Shown in pieces: positions 7,227 through 15,546 of a stretch of 64,000 nucleotides of DNA (within the stretch, counting starts at the first letter, position 1; the number at the start of each line of letters is the position of its first letter). Origin of the DNA: Sandaracinaceae bacterium (GTDB taxonomy: Bacteria; Myxococcota_A; Polyangia; Polyangiales; Houyiibacteriaceae); contig JADJJE010000004.1 in assembly GCA_016706685.1 (NCBI GenBank), forward strand, positions 62,001 to 126,000, read 5' to 3'. The notes under the pieces are model-generated. The model made no database searches, was not told the DNA's origin, and was given only the letters and a program-made list of their open reading frames with translations. The translations under genes were made by a program, and so were the position numbers.

Positions 7227-8315
7227 ATGAGTGATCACGACCCGATGGTTGAGTTGGCGGCGGGCCTCACGGCGATCGCAGCGGAGTACGAGGCGGCGCT
7301 CGAGGGCGCGGTCGACGAGCACGCGCTGCGCACGGCCAACGGTCGCTTCCTGGGCCCGCAGGGCTCCCTGACGCTGCTGATGAAGCGCATGCCGGAGCTG
7401 CCGGGCGACCGCCGCAAGGAGTTCGGCCAGCAGGGCAACGCGCTCAAGCAGGCCATCACCACGGCCTTCGACGGTCATCTGCTGCGCATCGCCCGAGCGC
7501 TGCGCGAGGCCGAGCTGACCGGCCCCGCGCTGGACGTCAGCCTGCCGGCGCGCCCCCGCCCGGTGGGGCGCCTGCACCCCATCACGCGCATCCAGGACGA
7601 GCTGCTGGACATCTTCGCGTCGCTGGGCTTCGAGGTGGCCGACGGGCCCGACATCGACTTCCACGAGAACTGCTTCGACAAGCTGGGCTTCCCGCCGGAC
7701 CACCCCGCCACGGACATGCAGGACACGTTCTTCGTGACCCAGCGCGACCGCGGGGACGCCGCCACCACGCTGCTCCGCACGCACACGTCCACCATCCAGG
7801 TGCGCGAGATGTCGCGTCGCAAGCCGCCGCTCGCCATCGTGGCCCCGGGCACGGTCTACCGCCGCGACGACGACGCCACGCACTCGCCCATGTTCCACCA
7901 GATCGAAGCGTTCGTGGTGGACACCGACGTGACCTTCGCGGACTTGAAGGGCGTGCTGCAGCTGTTCGCGCAGCGCCTGTTCCACAAGGACATCACGGTG
8001 CGCGTGCGCCCCAGCTACTTCCCCTTCGTGGAGCCCGGCGGCGAGGTGGACTTCGGCTGCGTGTTCTGCCGCGCGTGGGAAGGCGACGCCGCGCGCACGG
8101 CCGCCTGCCGCGTGTGCAAGGGCTCGGGCTGGGTGGAGGTCCTGGGCTGCGGGATGATCCACCCCGTGGTCTTCGAGAACGTGGGCTACGACCCGAACGA
8201 GGTCAGCGGCTTCGCCCTGGGAATGGGCATGGATCGCCTGGCGATGCTCAAGTACGGCATCCCCAACATCAAGCTGCTGTACGAGAACGACGTGCGCTTT
8301 CTCTCCGCTTTCTGA
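7227..8315 (+). CDS. pheS: Phenylalanine--tRNA ligase alpha subunit
   Basis: Catalytic subunit of the alpha2-beta2 synthetase. The N-terminal coiled-coil tRNA-binding arm is followed by the class II core: PITRIQDEL, DTFFV, LLRTHTSTIQVR (motif 2 area), GTVYRRDDDATHSPMFHQIE, and motif 3 in FALGMGMDRLAMLKYGI. A two-CxxC insertion (CVFC and CRVC about 22 residues apart) before GSGWVEVLGCGM is the zinc-type loop present in part of the family. The 362 residues are slightly longer than average. The ATG follows GGGAG at modest spacing. pheT begins nine bases after its stop. Confidence 0.97.
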   Translation: MSDHDPMVELAAGLTAIAAEYEAALEGAVDEHALRTANGRFLGPQGSLTLLMKRMPELPGDRRKEFGQQGNALKQAITTAFDGHLLRIARALREAELTGPALDVSLPARPRPVGRLHPITRIQDELLDIFASLGFEVADGPDIDFHENCFDKLGFPPDHPATDMQDTFFVTQRDRGDAATTLLRTHTSTIQVREMSRRKPPLAIVAPGTVYRRDDDATHSPMFHQIEAFVVDTDVTFADLKGVLQLFAQRLFHKDITVRVRPSYFPFVEPGGEVDFGCVFCRAWEGDAARTAACRVCKGSGWVEVLGCGMIHPVVFENVGYDPNEVSGFALGMGMDRLAMLKYGIPNIKLLYENDVRFLSAF

Positions 8316-8324
8316 GGACGAACG

Positions 8325-10849
8325 ATGCTGGCTTCCCATGAATGGCTGAAGGCGCTGAGCGGTGTGCAGATCTCCGCTCAGGAGATGGCAGAGAAGCTCA
8401 CGTCGGCTGGGCTCGAGGTGGAGTCGCTCACCCGCAAGGGCGAGGGGCTCGAGCACGTGGTGGTGGCCGAGGTGCGCGCCATGCGGCCGCACCCCGCGCG
8501 CGAGAAGCTGCGCTTGGTCACCGTGTTCGACGGCGAGCGCGAGCAGGAGGTGGTGTGCGGCGCGCCCAACGTCCCGGCTCCCGGGGGCAGGGTGATCCTC
8601 GCCAAGCTGGGCGCCGTGCTGCCGGGCAACTTCGTCATCGCCGAGCGTGAGCTGGGCGGGGTCATCTCGTGCGGCATGCTGTGCAGCGAGGGCGAGCTGC
8701 AGATTGGCCCCGGCGGTGAGGGCATCTTCGTGTTCGGCGAGGGCGACCCCGCGGCGCCCGGCACGCCTGTGGCGGACGCGCTCTGCCTGCACGACGTCAT
8801 CTTCGAGATTGGGCTGACCCCCAACCGCCCCGACTGCCTGGGCCACATCGGCCTCGCGCGCGAAGTGGCGCTGTTGGCGGGGGTTCCGTTCAGTGCGCCG
8901 CTCGCGCCTGCACCCCAGCGCCTGGCCACGGGCGGTGAGGCAGGCTGGCAGGCTTCCGCCACGCGCTTCGAGCTGGCCTTCGCGGGCGAAGCGGCGTCGC
9001 GCGTGCCGGCGCCCAGCAGCGGCGCCCCGGTGCGAGTCACCATCGAAGACGCGGTGCGCTGCCCGCGCTACGGCGCGGCGCTGGTGCACGGGGTGACCGT
9101 GGCGCCCAGCCCCTTCTGGCTGCGCTATCGCCTTCAGAACCTGGGGGTGCGCGCCATCTCCAACCTGGTGGACGCCACCAACCTGGTCATGCTCGAGCAC
9201 GGCCACCCCATCCACGGGTTCGACCTGGCTCGCGTGAAGGGGAGCGCCATCATCGTGCGCGGCGCGACCCCGGGCGAGAGCATGCAGACGCTGGACGGCA
9301 CCACGCGCCAGCTCGAGGCAGGCGACCTGCTCATTTGCGATGGCGAGCGGCCGGTGGCGCTGGCCGGTGTGATGGGCGGCCTCGACAGCGAGATCCGCAC
9401 CGACACGCGCGACGTGCTCATCGAGTGCGCGTTCTTCCAGCCCCAGGCCGTGCGGCGTACGTCGCGACGCGTGGGTCTGCACACGGACGCCAGCCACCGC
9501 TTCGAGCGCGGCGTGGACCCGCGCGGTGTACAGCGTGTGCTGGCCCGCGCGGCGCAGCTCATCGCCGACCTGGGCGGCGGCGTGCCGTGGGGACGGCTGT
9601 CGAGGTGATTGCCAGCGAGAGCCCCGCGCGCCGCATCGAGCTGCGCGCGGGCAGCGTGCAGGCCCTGCTGGGCGTGGACGTCCCCGTGGCCATCTGCGAG
9701 CGCATCCTGCGCGGCATCGGCTGCGACATCGTGCAGAACACCAGCGCGGGCTTCGTGGTGGACGCGCCCACGTTCCGGCCGGATCTCGCGCGCGAGGTGG
9801 ACCTGATCGAAGAGGTGGCGCGCATCCACGGCTTCGACAACATCCCGGCCAAGACGCCGCGCGTGCGGCCGTCGGACACGGGCACTCCGGCGCCCATCAC
9901 GTTCCGGCGGCGCGCGCTCCTCGCGGGCGTGGCCGTGGGCATGCACCAGGCCATCAACTACCGCTTCCTGGCGGTGGGCGACCTGCGCCGCGCGCGCGTG
10001 TCCACGGACGCCGTCGCGCTGGCCAACCCGCTCTCCGAAGAGCGCAGCGTCATGCGCACGTCACTCCTGCCCTCGCTGCTGGCGGCGGCCGGCGCGGCGC
10101 AGCGGCACCAGGCGCGCAGCGTCTCGCTCTTCGAGGTGGGTCGCACCTTCCACCCTCGCGGGCCGAGCGACGCGGCCACCCAGAGCGCCGACGCCCACCT
10201 CCCCGTGGAGCGCGAGTGGCTCTCGCTCTTGCTGGCGGGCGCAGCGGACACCTGGCTGGGTGACGACCGCAGCTTCGACTTCTACGACATGAAGGGCCGC
10301 GTGGAGGCGCTGGTGCACACCCTGGTGGGCGTGCTGCCGGAGCTGGTGGTGGACACCGAGCTCGACCAGCGCGCGCCCGCCTTGCACCCCCGCCGGCGCG
10401 CCAGCGTGCGCGTGGCCGGTGAGACGCTGGGCGTCGTTGGCGAGCTGCACCCCGAGGTGGTGGACGACTTCGGCCTCGACGGCCGCCCGCTCTACGCGGA
10501 GCTCGACATGCAGGCCCTCGAGCGCGCGAGCGTGCGCGTGGGCGTCACGCAGGCGGGCGAGCTGCCGCGCTTCCCCGCCACCACGCGCGACCTGGCGCTC
10601 TTGCTGGCCGACGAGCACCCCGCAGGCGACGTGGCCGCGGCCATGGCGGCCGAGGGCGCGCCACTGGCGGAGTCCGTGCGCGTGTTCGACGTGTACCGCG
10701 GCGACCAGATCCCTGCGGGACACCGCAGCGTGGCGTTCCGCGTGACCTACCGCGACCCCGCCGCGACGCTCAAGGACAAGGACGTGGACAGCGCGCACGC
10801 TCGCGTGGTCAAGACCGTCACGGCGCGCTTCGGCGCCCAGCAACGTTAG
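8325..10849 (+). CDS. pheT: Phenylalanine--tRNA ligase beta subunit (frameshifted in this sequence)
   Basis: The tRNA-binding and editing subunit. Residues 1-423 show the tRNA-binding domain (VVVAEVRAMRPHPAREKLRL), the B3/B4 editing region (AISNLVDATNLVMLEHGHP) and B5. The frame then stops at 9606-9608. The rest (IDLIEEVARIHGFDNI-like EVDLIEEVARIHGFDNIPA, the ferredoxin-fold anticodon domain ending DKDVDSAHARVVKTVTARFG) continues in the -1 frame to 10849. The break lies at the GGGG run 9589-9592: one more G restores a continuous 841-residue protein (GGGVPWGTAVEVIAS), the normal length. No slippery heptamer supports programmed shifting. Since the gene is essential and single-copy in most bacteria, I read this as a sequence error, not a dead gene. 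Confidence 0.93.
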
Positions 10850-11005
10850 AGCGTGATGCCGGATGGGCGGAAGTCCTGGCTTGTCTGAAGCGCCGCGTGC
10901 GGCGTTGCTCCTCCTCCCCGATGCGACAGCATCGACTCGTCGTCGCGCCTTGCTCGCGCCCCTTCATCCTGCGCCATCCCCTTGCGCCCATCCTGCATCA
11001 CGCTC
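10849..11005. repeat. Imperfect palindromic element between pheT and ihfA
   Basis: Bases 10849-10869 (GAGCGTGATGC...) are the reverse complement of 10985-11005 (...GCATCACGCTC) with one mismatch in 21. The arms enclose 115 bases with two further hairpins: CGCCGC-GT-GCGGCG near 10891 and CGATGC-GACA-GCATCG at 10919-10934. The left arm begins on the last base of the pheT stop codon. It is unrelated in sequence to the 140-bp repeat family. It may act as a transcript-end structure or be a small mobile palindrome. Confidence 0.7.
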
Positions 11006-11125
11006 TGGCCCGCGAGCGCGATCGCCGCGGCCGCCCGAGCGCCGAAAGCTCACGCTTGAGCTTGGCGCGTTCCTGTGGTTTTCTCGTGTCCTTCTGGCGC
11101 TCTAGCCGACTCCGCGAGGTTCCTG

Positions 11126-11476
11126 GTGACGAAAGCTGAAATCATCGACGCCGTGTACGAGAAGGTCGGCGGGTTCTCGAAGAAAGAAGCCGCCGAGGTC
11201 GTGGAGGCGATGTTCGACACCATGAAAGAGGTGCTCGCCGAGGGGGAGAAGATCAAGATCTCCGGCTTCGGGAACTTCGTCGTGCGCGACAAGAGCCAGC
11301 GCTGGGGGCGCAACCCGCAGACCGGCGAGCCCATCCCGATCAGCGCGCGCAGCGTGCTGACGTTCAAGCCGAGCCAGGTCTTGAAGACCGCCCTCAACCC
11401 GCACCGTGAAGCGTCGAGCGATCTGGACGACCAGGACGAAGACGACGACCGCGCCGGCGACGCCGAGCAGGGCTGA
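11126..11476 (+). CDS. ihfA: Integration host factor subunit alpha / HU-family DNA-binding protein
   Basis: DNA-bending nucleoid protein of the HU/IHF family. It begins MTKAEIIDAVYEKVGGFSKK and carries the arm signature around GFGNFVVRDKSQRWGRNPQTGEPI, with the DNA-intercalating Pro in NPQTGE and the closing LTFKPSQVLK. GTG at 11126 is chosen because GAGGT lies five bases before it and the sequence then aligns from residue 1; an upstream start adds a non-family segment. There is a 25-residue acidic tail (DLDDQDEDDD). The position after pheST and before a MerR gene is the arrangement known for ihfA, hence the alpha assignment. Confidence 0.9.
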   Translation: MTKAEIIDAVYEKVGGFSKKEAAEVVEAMFDTMKEVLAEGEKIKISGFGNFVVRDKSQRWGRNPQTGEPIPISARSVLTFKPSQVLKTALNPHREASSDLDDQDEDDDRAGDAEQG

Positions 11477-11482
11477 TGACGC

Positions 11483-11938
11483 GTGGTGCGGCGGCGCCCC
11501 AGTCTGCCTGATCGCCTCTTCTTCAAGATTGGAGAGGTCGCGGAGATGGTCGGCGTGAAGACGCACGTGCTGCGCTACTGGGAGGGCGAGTTCGACCAGC
11601 TGCGACCCAAGAAGACCCGCGGCGCCCATCGGCACTTCACGCGCGCCGACGTGGACATGGCGATGCAGATTCGCCGCTTGCTGCACGACGAGGGCTACAC
11701 GGTGGCCGGCGCCAAGCTGCGCCTCGCCGAGCTGGAGGACCGCGCGACGCCCGCGCCCCGTCGTGAGGTGGCTCTCCGCGCCGAGCTGCTGGGCCTGCGG
11801 GCGGACCTCGTGAAGGCGCTCGCACGCCTCGACCGACTCATCGCGCCGCCGCCGCCGGTGCCCGACACCGAGGTGCGGGTGGAGGCCGTGGTGCCTGCGA
11901 TGGCGCGGCTCCGTCAGCCCACGCGCACGCGCGCATGA
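11483..11938 (+). CDS. MerR family transcriptional regulator
   Basis: A short (151 aa) regulator with an N-terminal MerR helix-turn-helix: FFKIGEVAEMVGVKTHVLRYWEGEFDQL, then the wing RGAHRHFTRADV and the start of the dimerisation helix (IRRLLHDEGYTVAGAKLRL). No cysteine metal-binding site or ligand domain follows, only a Leu/Ala-rich helix and a Pro/Arg tail. The same type of small MerR protein follows ihfA in many proteobacteria; its target is not established. Two adjacent GTG codons (11483 and 11486) could start it. The gap to ihfA is six bases, so they are co-transcribed. Confidence 0.88.
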   Translation: MVRRRPSLPDRLFFKIGEVAEMVGVKTHVLRYWEGEFDQLRPKKTRGAHRHFTRADVDMAMQIRRLLHDEGYTVAGAKLRLAELEDRATPAPRREVALRAELLGLRADLVKALARLDRLIAPPPPVPDTEVRVEAVVPAMARLRQPTRTRA

Positions 11939-11963
11939 GCGCGACGTTTAGTGGAAAAAGGCA

Positions 11964-11991
11964 TTGCCAATCCAGCGGCTTGCAGTATCTT
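11964..11991 (+). promoter_or_regulatory. Probable sigma-70 promoter for tRNA-Pro
   Basis: TTGCCA (11964-11969), a 16-base spacer and TATCTT (11986-11991) lie about 37 bases before the mature tRNA 5' end, in an otherwise non-coding gap. Confidence 0.45.
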
Positions 11992-12027
11992 CCGCGTCCC
12001 TCACCCCACCATCCAGAACGCCGTTGT

Positions 12028-12101
12028 CGGGGCGTAGCGCAGCTTGGTAGCGCACTATACTGGGGGTGTAGGGGTCGCTGGTTCGAATCCAGTCGCCCCG
12101 A
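12028..12101 (+). tRNA. tRNA-Pro (GGG)
   Basis: Complete cloverleaf of 74 bases. The acceptor stem is CGGGGCG with CGCCCCG, the D arm GCGC/GCGC, the anticodon arm CTATA/TGTAG with loop CTGGGGG giving anticodon GGG at 12062-12064, and the T arm GCTGG-TTCGAAT-CCAGT. The discriminator base is A and CCA is not encoded. An unusual first pair, C1-G72, is typical of bacterial tRNA-Pro. Confidence 0.96.
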
Positions 12102-12104
12102 CTA

Positions 12105-12144
12105 GAAAGCCCGCAAGCACTCGTGCTGCGGGCTTTCGCCTTTG
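12105..12144 (+). terminator. Intrinsic terminator after tRNA-Pro
   Basis: The 14-15 bp stem GAAAGCCCGCAAGCA / TGCTGCGGGCTTTC has one bulge and a four-base loop, begins four bases after the tRNA and is followed by GCCTTTG. The T-tract is short, but the stem is very stable. Confidence 0.75.
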
Positions 12145-12196
12145 TGTCGGAAGTCAGCGACCACCTCGGGGAGACTTCGCGGTATCGTGGGCGTGG

Positions 12197-12670
12197 ATGG
12201 CCAACGAGTCTGGACGACCGCGCGCCCGCACCACGCTGGACTATTGGCCAGTCGTCGTGAACGTCATCGAGAACGGCCATGACCTCTCCGAGATAGAAGA
12301 CGTGCTCGCGGTGAACGAAGTCGCGCTCTCACGTGGGCCGCAGTTCGTCACCATCCGCGACTTCCGCACGCACAACCAGCAGGTCACCGCGCTGCAGCGC
12401 AAGCGCCTCGCGCAGTGGCAGGACGACAACTGGAAGCTCATCCAAGCGCGCTGCTTGGGGGTGGCCAACATCATGCCGTCGCCAGTGGTGCGCGGCGTCC
12501 TGCGGGCGGTGTTCTGGATGTCCACGCCTCCCACGCGGGAGGAGGTCTTCGACACCACCGAGCAGGCCGTGGCCGCAGCCTACCGCTGGGCCAAGGAGGC
12601 CAACCTGCTCATCCCCTCTGGCTTCACCCCCGAGCGCCTGACTGCCGACCTCTTGGCCAACAAGATCTGA
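12197..12670 (+). CDS. Conserved protein with SpoIIAA/STAS-like fold (predicted)
   Basis: 157 residues from ATG 12197. Upstream in-frame codons run back into the tRNA gene and were rejected. The pattern of short strand (PVVVNVIENGHDLSE), helix, strand ending in a possible functional loop (PQFVTIRDFRT), long helix (QVTALQRKRLAQWQDDNWKLI) and a hydrophobic strand (CLGVANIMPS) resembles the single-domain STAS/SEC14-like proteins common in myxobacteria. The closing segment (TEQAVAAAYRWAKEANLLI) is an amphipathic helix. There is no signal peptide. The fold assignment is by pattern only and the role is unknown. It converges on the SCP2 gene with an 18-base gap. Confidence 0.6.
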   Translation: MANESGRPRARTTLDYWPVVVNVIENGHDLSEIEDVLAVNEVALSRGPQFVTIRDFRTHNQQVTALQRKRLAQWQDDNWKLIQARCLGVANIMPSPVVRGVLRAVFWMSTPPTREEVFDTTEQAVAAAYRWAKEANLLIPSGFTPERLTADLLANKI

Positions 12671-12688
12671 GCGCTCGGGTTCAGGTCC

Positions 12689-13027
12689 TCACTCGGCGGG
12701 CGGGAGGAACTTCTTCATCTTCTGCGCGAGCGGGATCTTGCCCTTCACCTTCATCTTGCGCGTCATGTACGCCTTGGCGCCGTCCAGCTCGCCGTTGCCC
12801 ATCTGAAGGAAGTGCTCGCCCTTCATGGTGATGGTCACGGAGGGGTTCGGGTGCTCGCCGGCGGTCACGGGACCGAGCACGCCGTCCTCCACCGAGAAGT
12901 GGAACTGACCGGAGTTGTCGCCCGAGAAGTCGTACTGGATGACGCAGCTCACGCCCTTGGCTTCGCTGGAAATGAAGCGCTCGCCGAGGCGCTCGAAGTA
13001 CTCACTGATGCTCGAAACCTTATTCAT
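12689..13027 (-). CDS. SCP2 sterol-binding domain protein
   Basis: 112 residues forming one SCP-2 sterol/lipid-transfer domain: the start MNKVSSISEYFERLGERF, the central beta strands (VIQYDFSGDNSGQFHFSVEDG), and the characteristic PSVTITMKGEHFLQMGNGELDGAKAYMTRKMKVKG ending in a lysine-rich helix. Such small proteins bind hydrophobic ligands such as fatty acyl chains. It is transcribed alone or is last in a minus-strand unit with the two genes upstream (13150-14615); the gap is 122 bases. A TATATC box lies near 13065-13070 on the minus strand. The start ATG is the only good candidate. Confidence 0.85.
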   Translation of the reverse strand: MNKVSSISEYFERLGERFISSEAKGVSCVIQYDFSGDNSGQFHFSVEDGVLGPVTAGEHPNPSVTITMKGEHFLQMGNGELDGAKAYMTRKMKVKGKIPLAQKMKKFLPPAE

Positions 13028-13149
13028 TGCCAGCCTCCAAAGGGGGTACTGAGGTGTACGGAGACCGAAGATATACAGCGTAGACCTGAGGCTCGCCAGC
13101 CCAAAGTGAAACCTGTTCTATTTTGCGCGAGCCGCCCGCAGACCCTGTC

Positions 13150-13839
13150 TCATGCGGCCAGCGCCCCCTGCGCCACGCTGTAGTGCCCCGCGGCCAGCGC
13201 CCGCGCCGTCTCGGCGGGTGTCTTTGGCTGGCGCGCACACCACTCGAGGTACGCCAGGAACGAGATGTCCGGGTCGCTCACCTGATGGGCGGGCATCGGG
13301 AAGTCTCCCTGCACGGCACGCTCGAGCGCCGTGAGCAGGTTCTCGTGGTAGCCCTCGTACACGGTGAGGTCGCGCATCCACTCGGCGCGCGGGTCCCTGC
13401 CGTCCACCACGTCGCGCGCGCGCCGCAGTGCCTCCTCGAGCTTGCCCGGGTGCACCGACAACATCTGTAGGTCGTAGACGAACTGCACGCCGTCATGGTG
13501 CGCCCCGAGCAGGTGGCAGATCACACGCTCGGGCGAGCTCAGCAACCCCGAGAAGTCCAGCGGCGCGACCGCCTTCTCGCGCAGCAAGAACGGGAAGCGC
13601 AGCGGCCGCGACTCGAGCAACCGGGCGCGCAGGCTGGGCCGCACGGGGTGCGTGGCGCTGGTGCCGATGCTCTCGGGCCGGAACACCACGCGGTGCCACA
13701 TGCGCAGCACTCCCAGCGAGATCTGCCAAGCGTTGGGGACATCCGTCACCAAGCCAGCGCGGCGAATCTGGTCCAGCCGCTCTTCCACGACGTCGGGGCG
13801 AAACAAGATGGGGTAGAGCAGGGTGCGGTCGAGGTTCAT
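13150..13839 (-). CDS. Conserved hypothetical protein (229 aa)
   Basis: I do not recognise the family. It is soluble, Arg/Leu-rich and has no signal peptide or membrane span. Visible stretches are NAWQISLGVLRMWHRVVFRPE near residue 36, a central LLREKAVAPLDFSGLLSSPER and a helical C-terminal half containing LLGAHHDGVQFVYDLQML. The start codon overlaps the stop of the GntR regulator by four bases, so it is translationally coupled to that regulator and is the best candidate for its physiological partner. Composition fits its neighbours. Confidence 0.75.
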   Translation of the reverse strand: MNLDRTLLYPILFRPDVVEERLDQIRRAGLVTDVPNAWQISLGVLRMWHRVVFRPESIGTSATHPVRPSLRARLLESRPLRFPFLLREKAVAPLDFSGLLSSPERVICHLLGAHHDGVQFVYDLQMLSVHPGKLEEALRRARDVVDGRDPRAEWMRDLTVYEGYHENLLTALERAVQGDFPMPAHQVSDPDISFLAYLEWCARQPKTPAETARALAAGHYSVAQGALAA

Positions 13840-14615
13840 GGGGCAATCTCCAGGGAGAGAGGGGCGGGCCGCGCCACGAGGCGCGCGACGTTGGCGCGGT
13901 CACGCTGCGCGAGCGCATCCAGCAGCGGCTCGATCGCGCTCGGCGATGGCGCCGCGAGCCATGCGCGCAGCAGGCCGTAGCCCACCACGTTGGTCTCGGG
14001 GGCTGCGTAGAGCTGCTGCTCGAGCTCCGGCAGCGCGGCGAGTGCATCCAGCACGGGGTTGAAGGCCAGCCGCAGCACGCGGTTGCCCGCGGCGTCCAGC
14101 AGCGCGCGCACCACGTCCATGTCCAACGCCGAGAGCGTGTGCGGGTCCGAGTTGCCCGCCTGCACGGCCTCTGCGAAGGCGTCTAGGGCAACCGAAACGG
14201 GGCTGACGTCCGGGCGGCGCGCCGCGATCTCGAGCAGCACGGCCCGCGCCAGGTGGCGCCGGGCGGCCAGCATGTCCGTGACCCAGCCCGCCAGCTCGGT
14301 GCGGGAGCGCCCACGCGCCACGGACAGCACGCTGGGCAGCAGCGTGGGCCCCGACTCGCGCTGGAAGTCTTGCACCTCGTAGCCGCGCCCCTGGCGCACC
14401 GACAAGAGCCCCTCCGAGCGGAGCTGCGCGAGCGCACTGCGCACCGTGACCCGGTTGACGCCGAACTGGGCGGCGAGGTCGCGCTCTGGCGGCAGGCGCG
14501 CCCCCACGGTGAGGGCCCCATTCAAGATGCGCCCGCGCAGCTGCTCGGCGCACAGGTCCACAGCGGAAGCCTGCGTCAGGGTGTCGAACGGGGTGTCGTG
14601 GGCAGAAGATGGCAT
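13836..14615 (-). CDS. GntR/FadR-family transcriptional regulator
   Basis: 259 residues. The N-terminal winged helix matches GntR (LRGRILNGALTVGARLPPERDLAAQFGVNRVTVRSALAQL, then SEGLLSVRQGRGYEV). The C-terminal 170 residues are all-helical as in the FadR/FCD effector domain. A FadR-type palindrome (14624-14634) lies seven bases ahead of its start, so it very likely represses itself. It is coupled to the gene at 13150 by a four-base overlap. Fatty-acid oxidation genes at 1 and 16217 make an acyl-CoA effector plausible, but that is inference; other FCD regulators sense sugar acids. Confidence 0.88.
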   Translation of the reverse strand: MPSSAHDTPFDTLTQASAVDLCAEQLRGRILNGALTVGARLPPERDLAAQFGVNRVTVRSALAQLRSEGLLSVRQGRGYEVQDFQRESGPTLLPSVLSVARGRSRTELAGWVTDMLAARRHLARAVLLEIAARRPDVSPVSVALDAFAEAVQAGNSDPHTLSALDMDVVRALLDAAGNRVLRLAFNPVLDALAALPELEQQLYAAPETNVVGYGLLRAWLAAPSPSAIEPLLDALAQRDRANVARLVARPAPLSLEIAP

Positions 14616-14621
14616 TGGTTG

Positions 14622-14637
14622 AATGGTCCGACCAATT
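14622..14637. promoter_or_regulatory. FadR-type operator
   Basis: AATGGTCCGACCAATT contains the inverted repeat TGGT-CCG-ACCA (14624-14634), identical to the core of E. coli FadR sites. It sits between the divergent GntR-family gene (start 14615, minus) and surE (plus), immediately before the regulator's start codon, where binding would block it. Confidence 0.75.
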
Positions 14638-14745
14638 TACGCGACTCGCCTGTCAGGGTCAATGGAGAACTTCGCCACGCTGGCAATCACGGGAGATAGC
14701 CGTACGCTCACGGCTCTCCGCGTGTCTGCCCGCGGGCCCCCCACG

Positions 14746-15546
14746 ATGACGCGCGACACCGACCGCCCCCTGATCCTGGTCTCGAACGACGACGGCGTGA
14801 ACGCGCTCGGGAACGTGGCGCTGCGCCGTGCCCTGGCCCGCATCGCCGAGGTGTACACCGTGGCGCCGGAGTACGAGCAGAGCGCGAAGAGCCACTCCAT
14901 CTCGCTGCACGTACCGCTGCGCTTCCGCACGGTGGAGCCCCGCGTGCACGCCGTGGACGGCACACCCGCCGACTGCGTGTACGTGGCGCTCTTCATGGAG
15001 TCGCTGCTGCCTCGCAAGCCGGACCTGGTGGTGAGCGGCATCAACCACGGGGCCAACTTGGGCACCGACGTGCACTACTCCGGCACCGTGGCGGCGGCGC
15101 GCGAGGCGGCGCTGCGCGGCATCCCAGCCATCGCGTTCTCCAACCTGCATCACGGCAACATGGAGGCCATGGCCGAGGTGGCTACGCAGCTGTGTGAGCG
15201 CATGCTGGCGTCGCTGCACGGCCGCGTGTCCACCGACGCCGAGGGCAACGCGCCGCTCATCAACGTGAACTTCCCGGACCGCCCGGAGCCGCGTGGCATC
15301 GTGGCGGCGTCGCTCGGGCAGCGGCACTACGCCGAGGGCGTGGACCTGCGCGACGACCCGCGCGGGCGCCCCTACTTCTGGATCGGCGGCGCCGGCGGCG
15401 TGCACCACCCCGAGATGCCTGGCTCCGACACCGAGGCGGTGGACGGCGGCTTCGTCAGCGTCTCGCCGCTCTCGCTGCGCGTCACCGACACCACTCAGCT
15501 CGGGCTCGCCGCCTTCGTGGCGGGGCCCTCGGAGGATCACTCATGA
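14746..15546 (+). CDS. surE: 5'/3'-nucleotidase SurE
   Basis: Metal-dependent phosphatase acting on nucleoside 5'- and 3'-monophosphates and short polyphosphates. Signature residues: LVSNDDG with the two metal-binding Asp near residue 14, the metal Asn/Ser in VVSGINHGANLG, the GTVAAAREAALRG loop, and INVNFPD. The 266-residue length from ATG 14746 fits the family. An in-frame ATG at 14662 would add 28 residues and has a slightly better ribosome-binding sequence, so the start is not certain. It overlaps apt by four bases; the two form a nucleotide-salvage pair. Confidence 0.93.
   Translation: MTRDTDRPLILVSNDDGVNALGNVALRRALARIAEVYTVAPEYEQSAKSHSISLHVPLRFRTVEPRVHAVDGTPADCVYVALFMESLLPRKPDLVVSGINHGANLGTDVHYSGTVAAAREAALRGIPAIAFSNLHHGNMEAMAEVATQLCERMLASLHGRVSTDAEGNAPLINVNFPDRPEPRGIVAASLGQRHYAEGVDLRDDPRGRPYFWIGGAGGVHHPEMPGSDTEAVDGGFVSVSPLSLRVTDTTQLGLAAFVAGPSEDHS

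Noticed and set aside
7148..7234. 28-codon leader peptide (ATG 7148 to TGA 7234) before pheS as a Phe attenuator
   Set aside because: It contains no Phe codons and the following structure lacks a terminator T-run.
9575..9608. Programmed -1 frameshift in pheT
   Set aside because: No X-XXY-YYZ slippery heptamer and no family precedent; a missing G in the run explains it more simply.
9335..10849. Separate 504-residue gene for the second part of PheT
   Set aside because: Its first 85 codons are out of frame with the PheT alignment; the two parts are one gene split by a single base.
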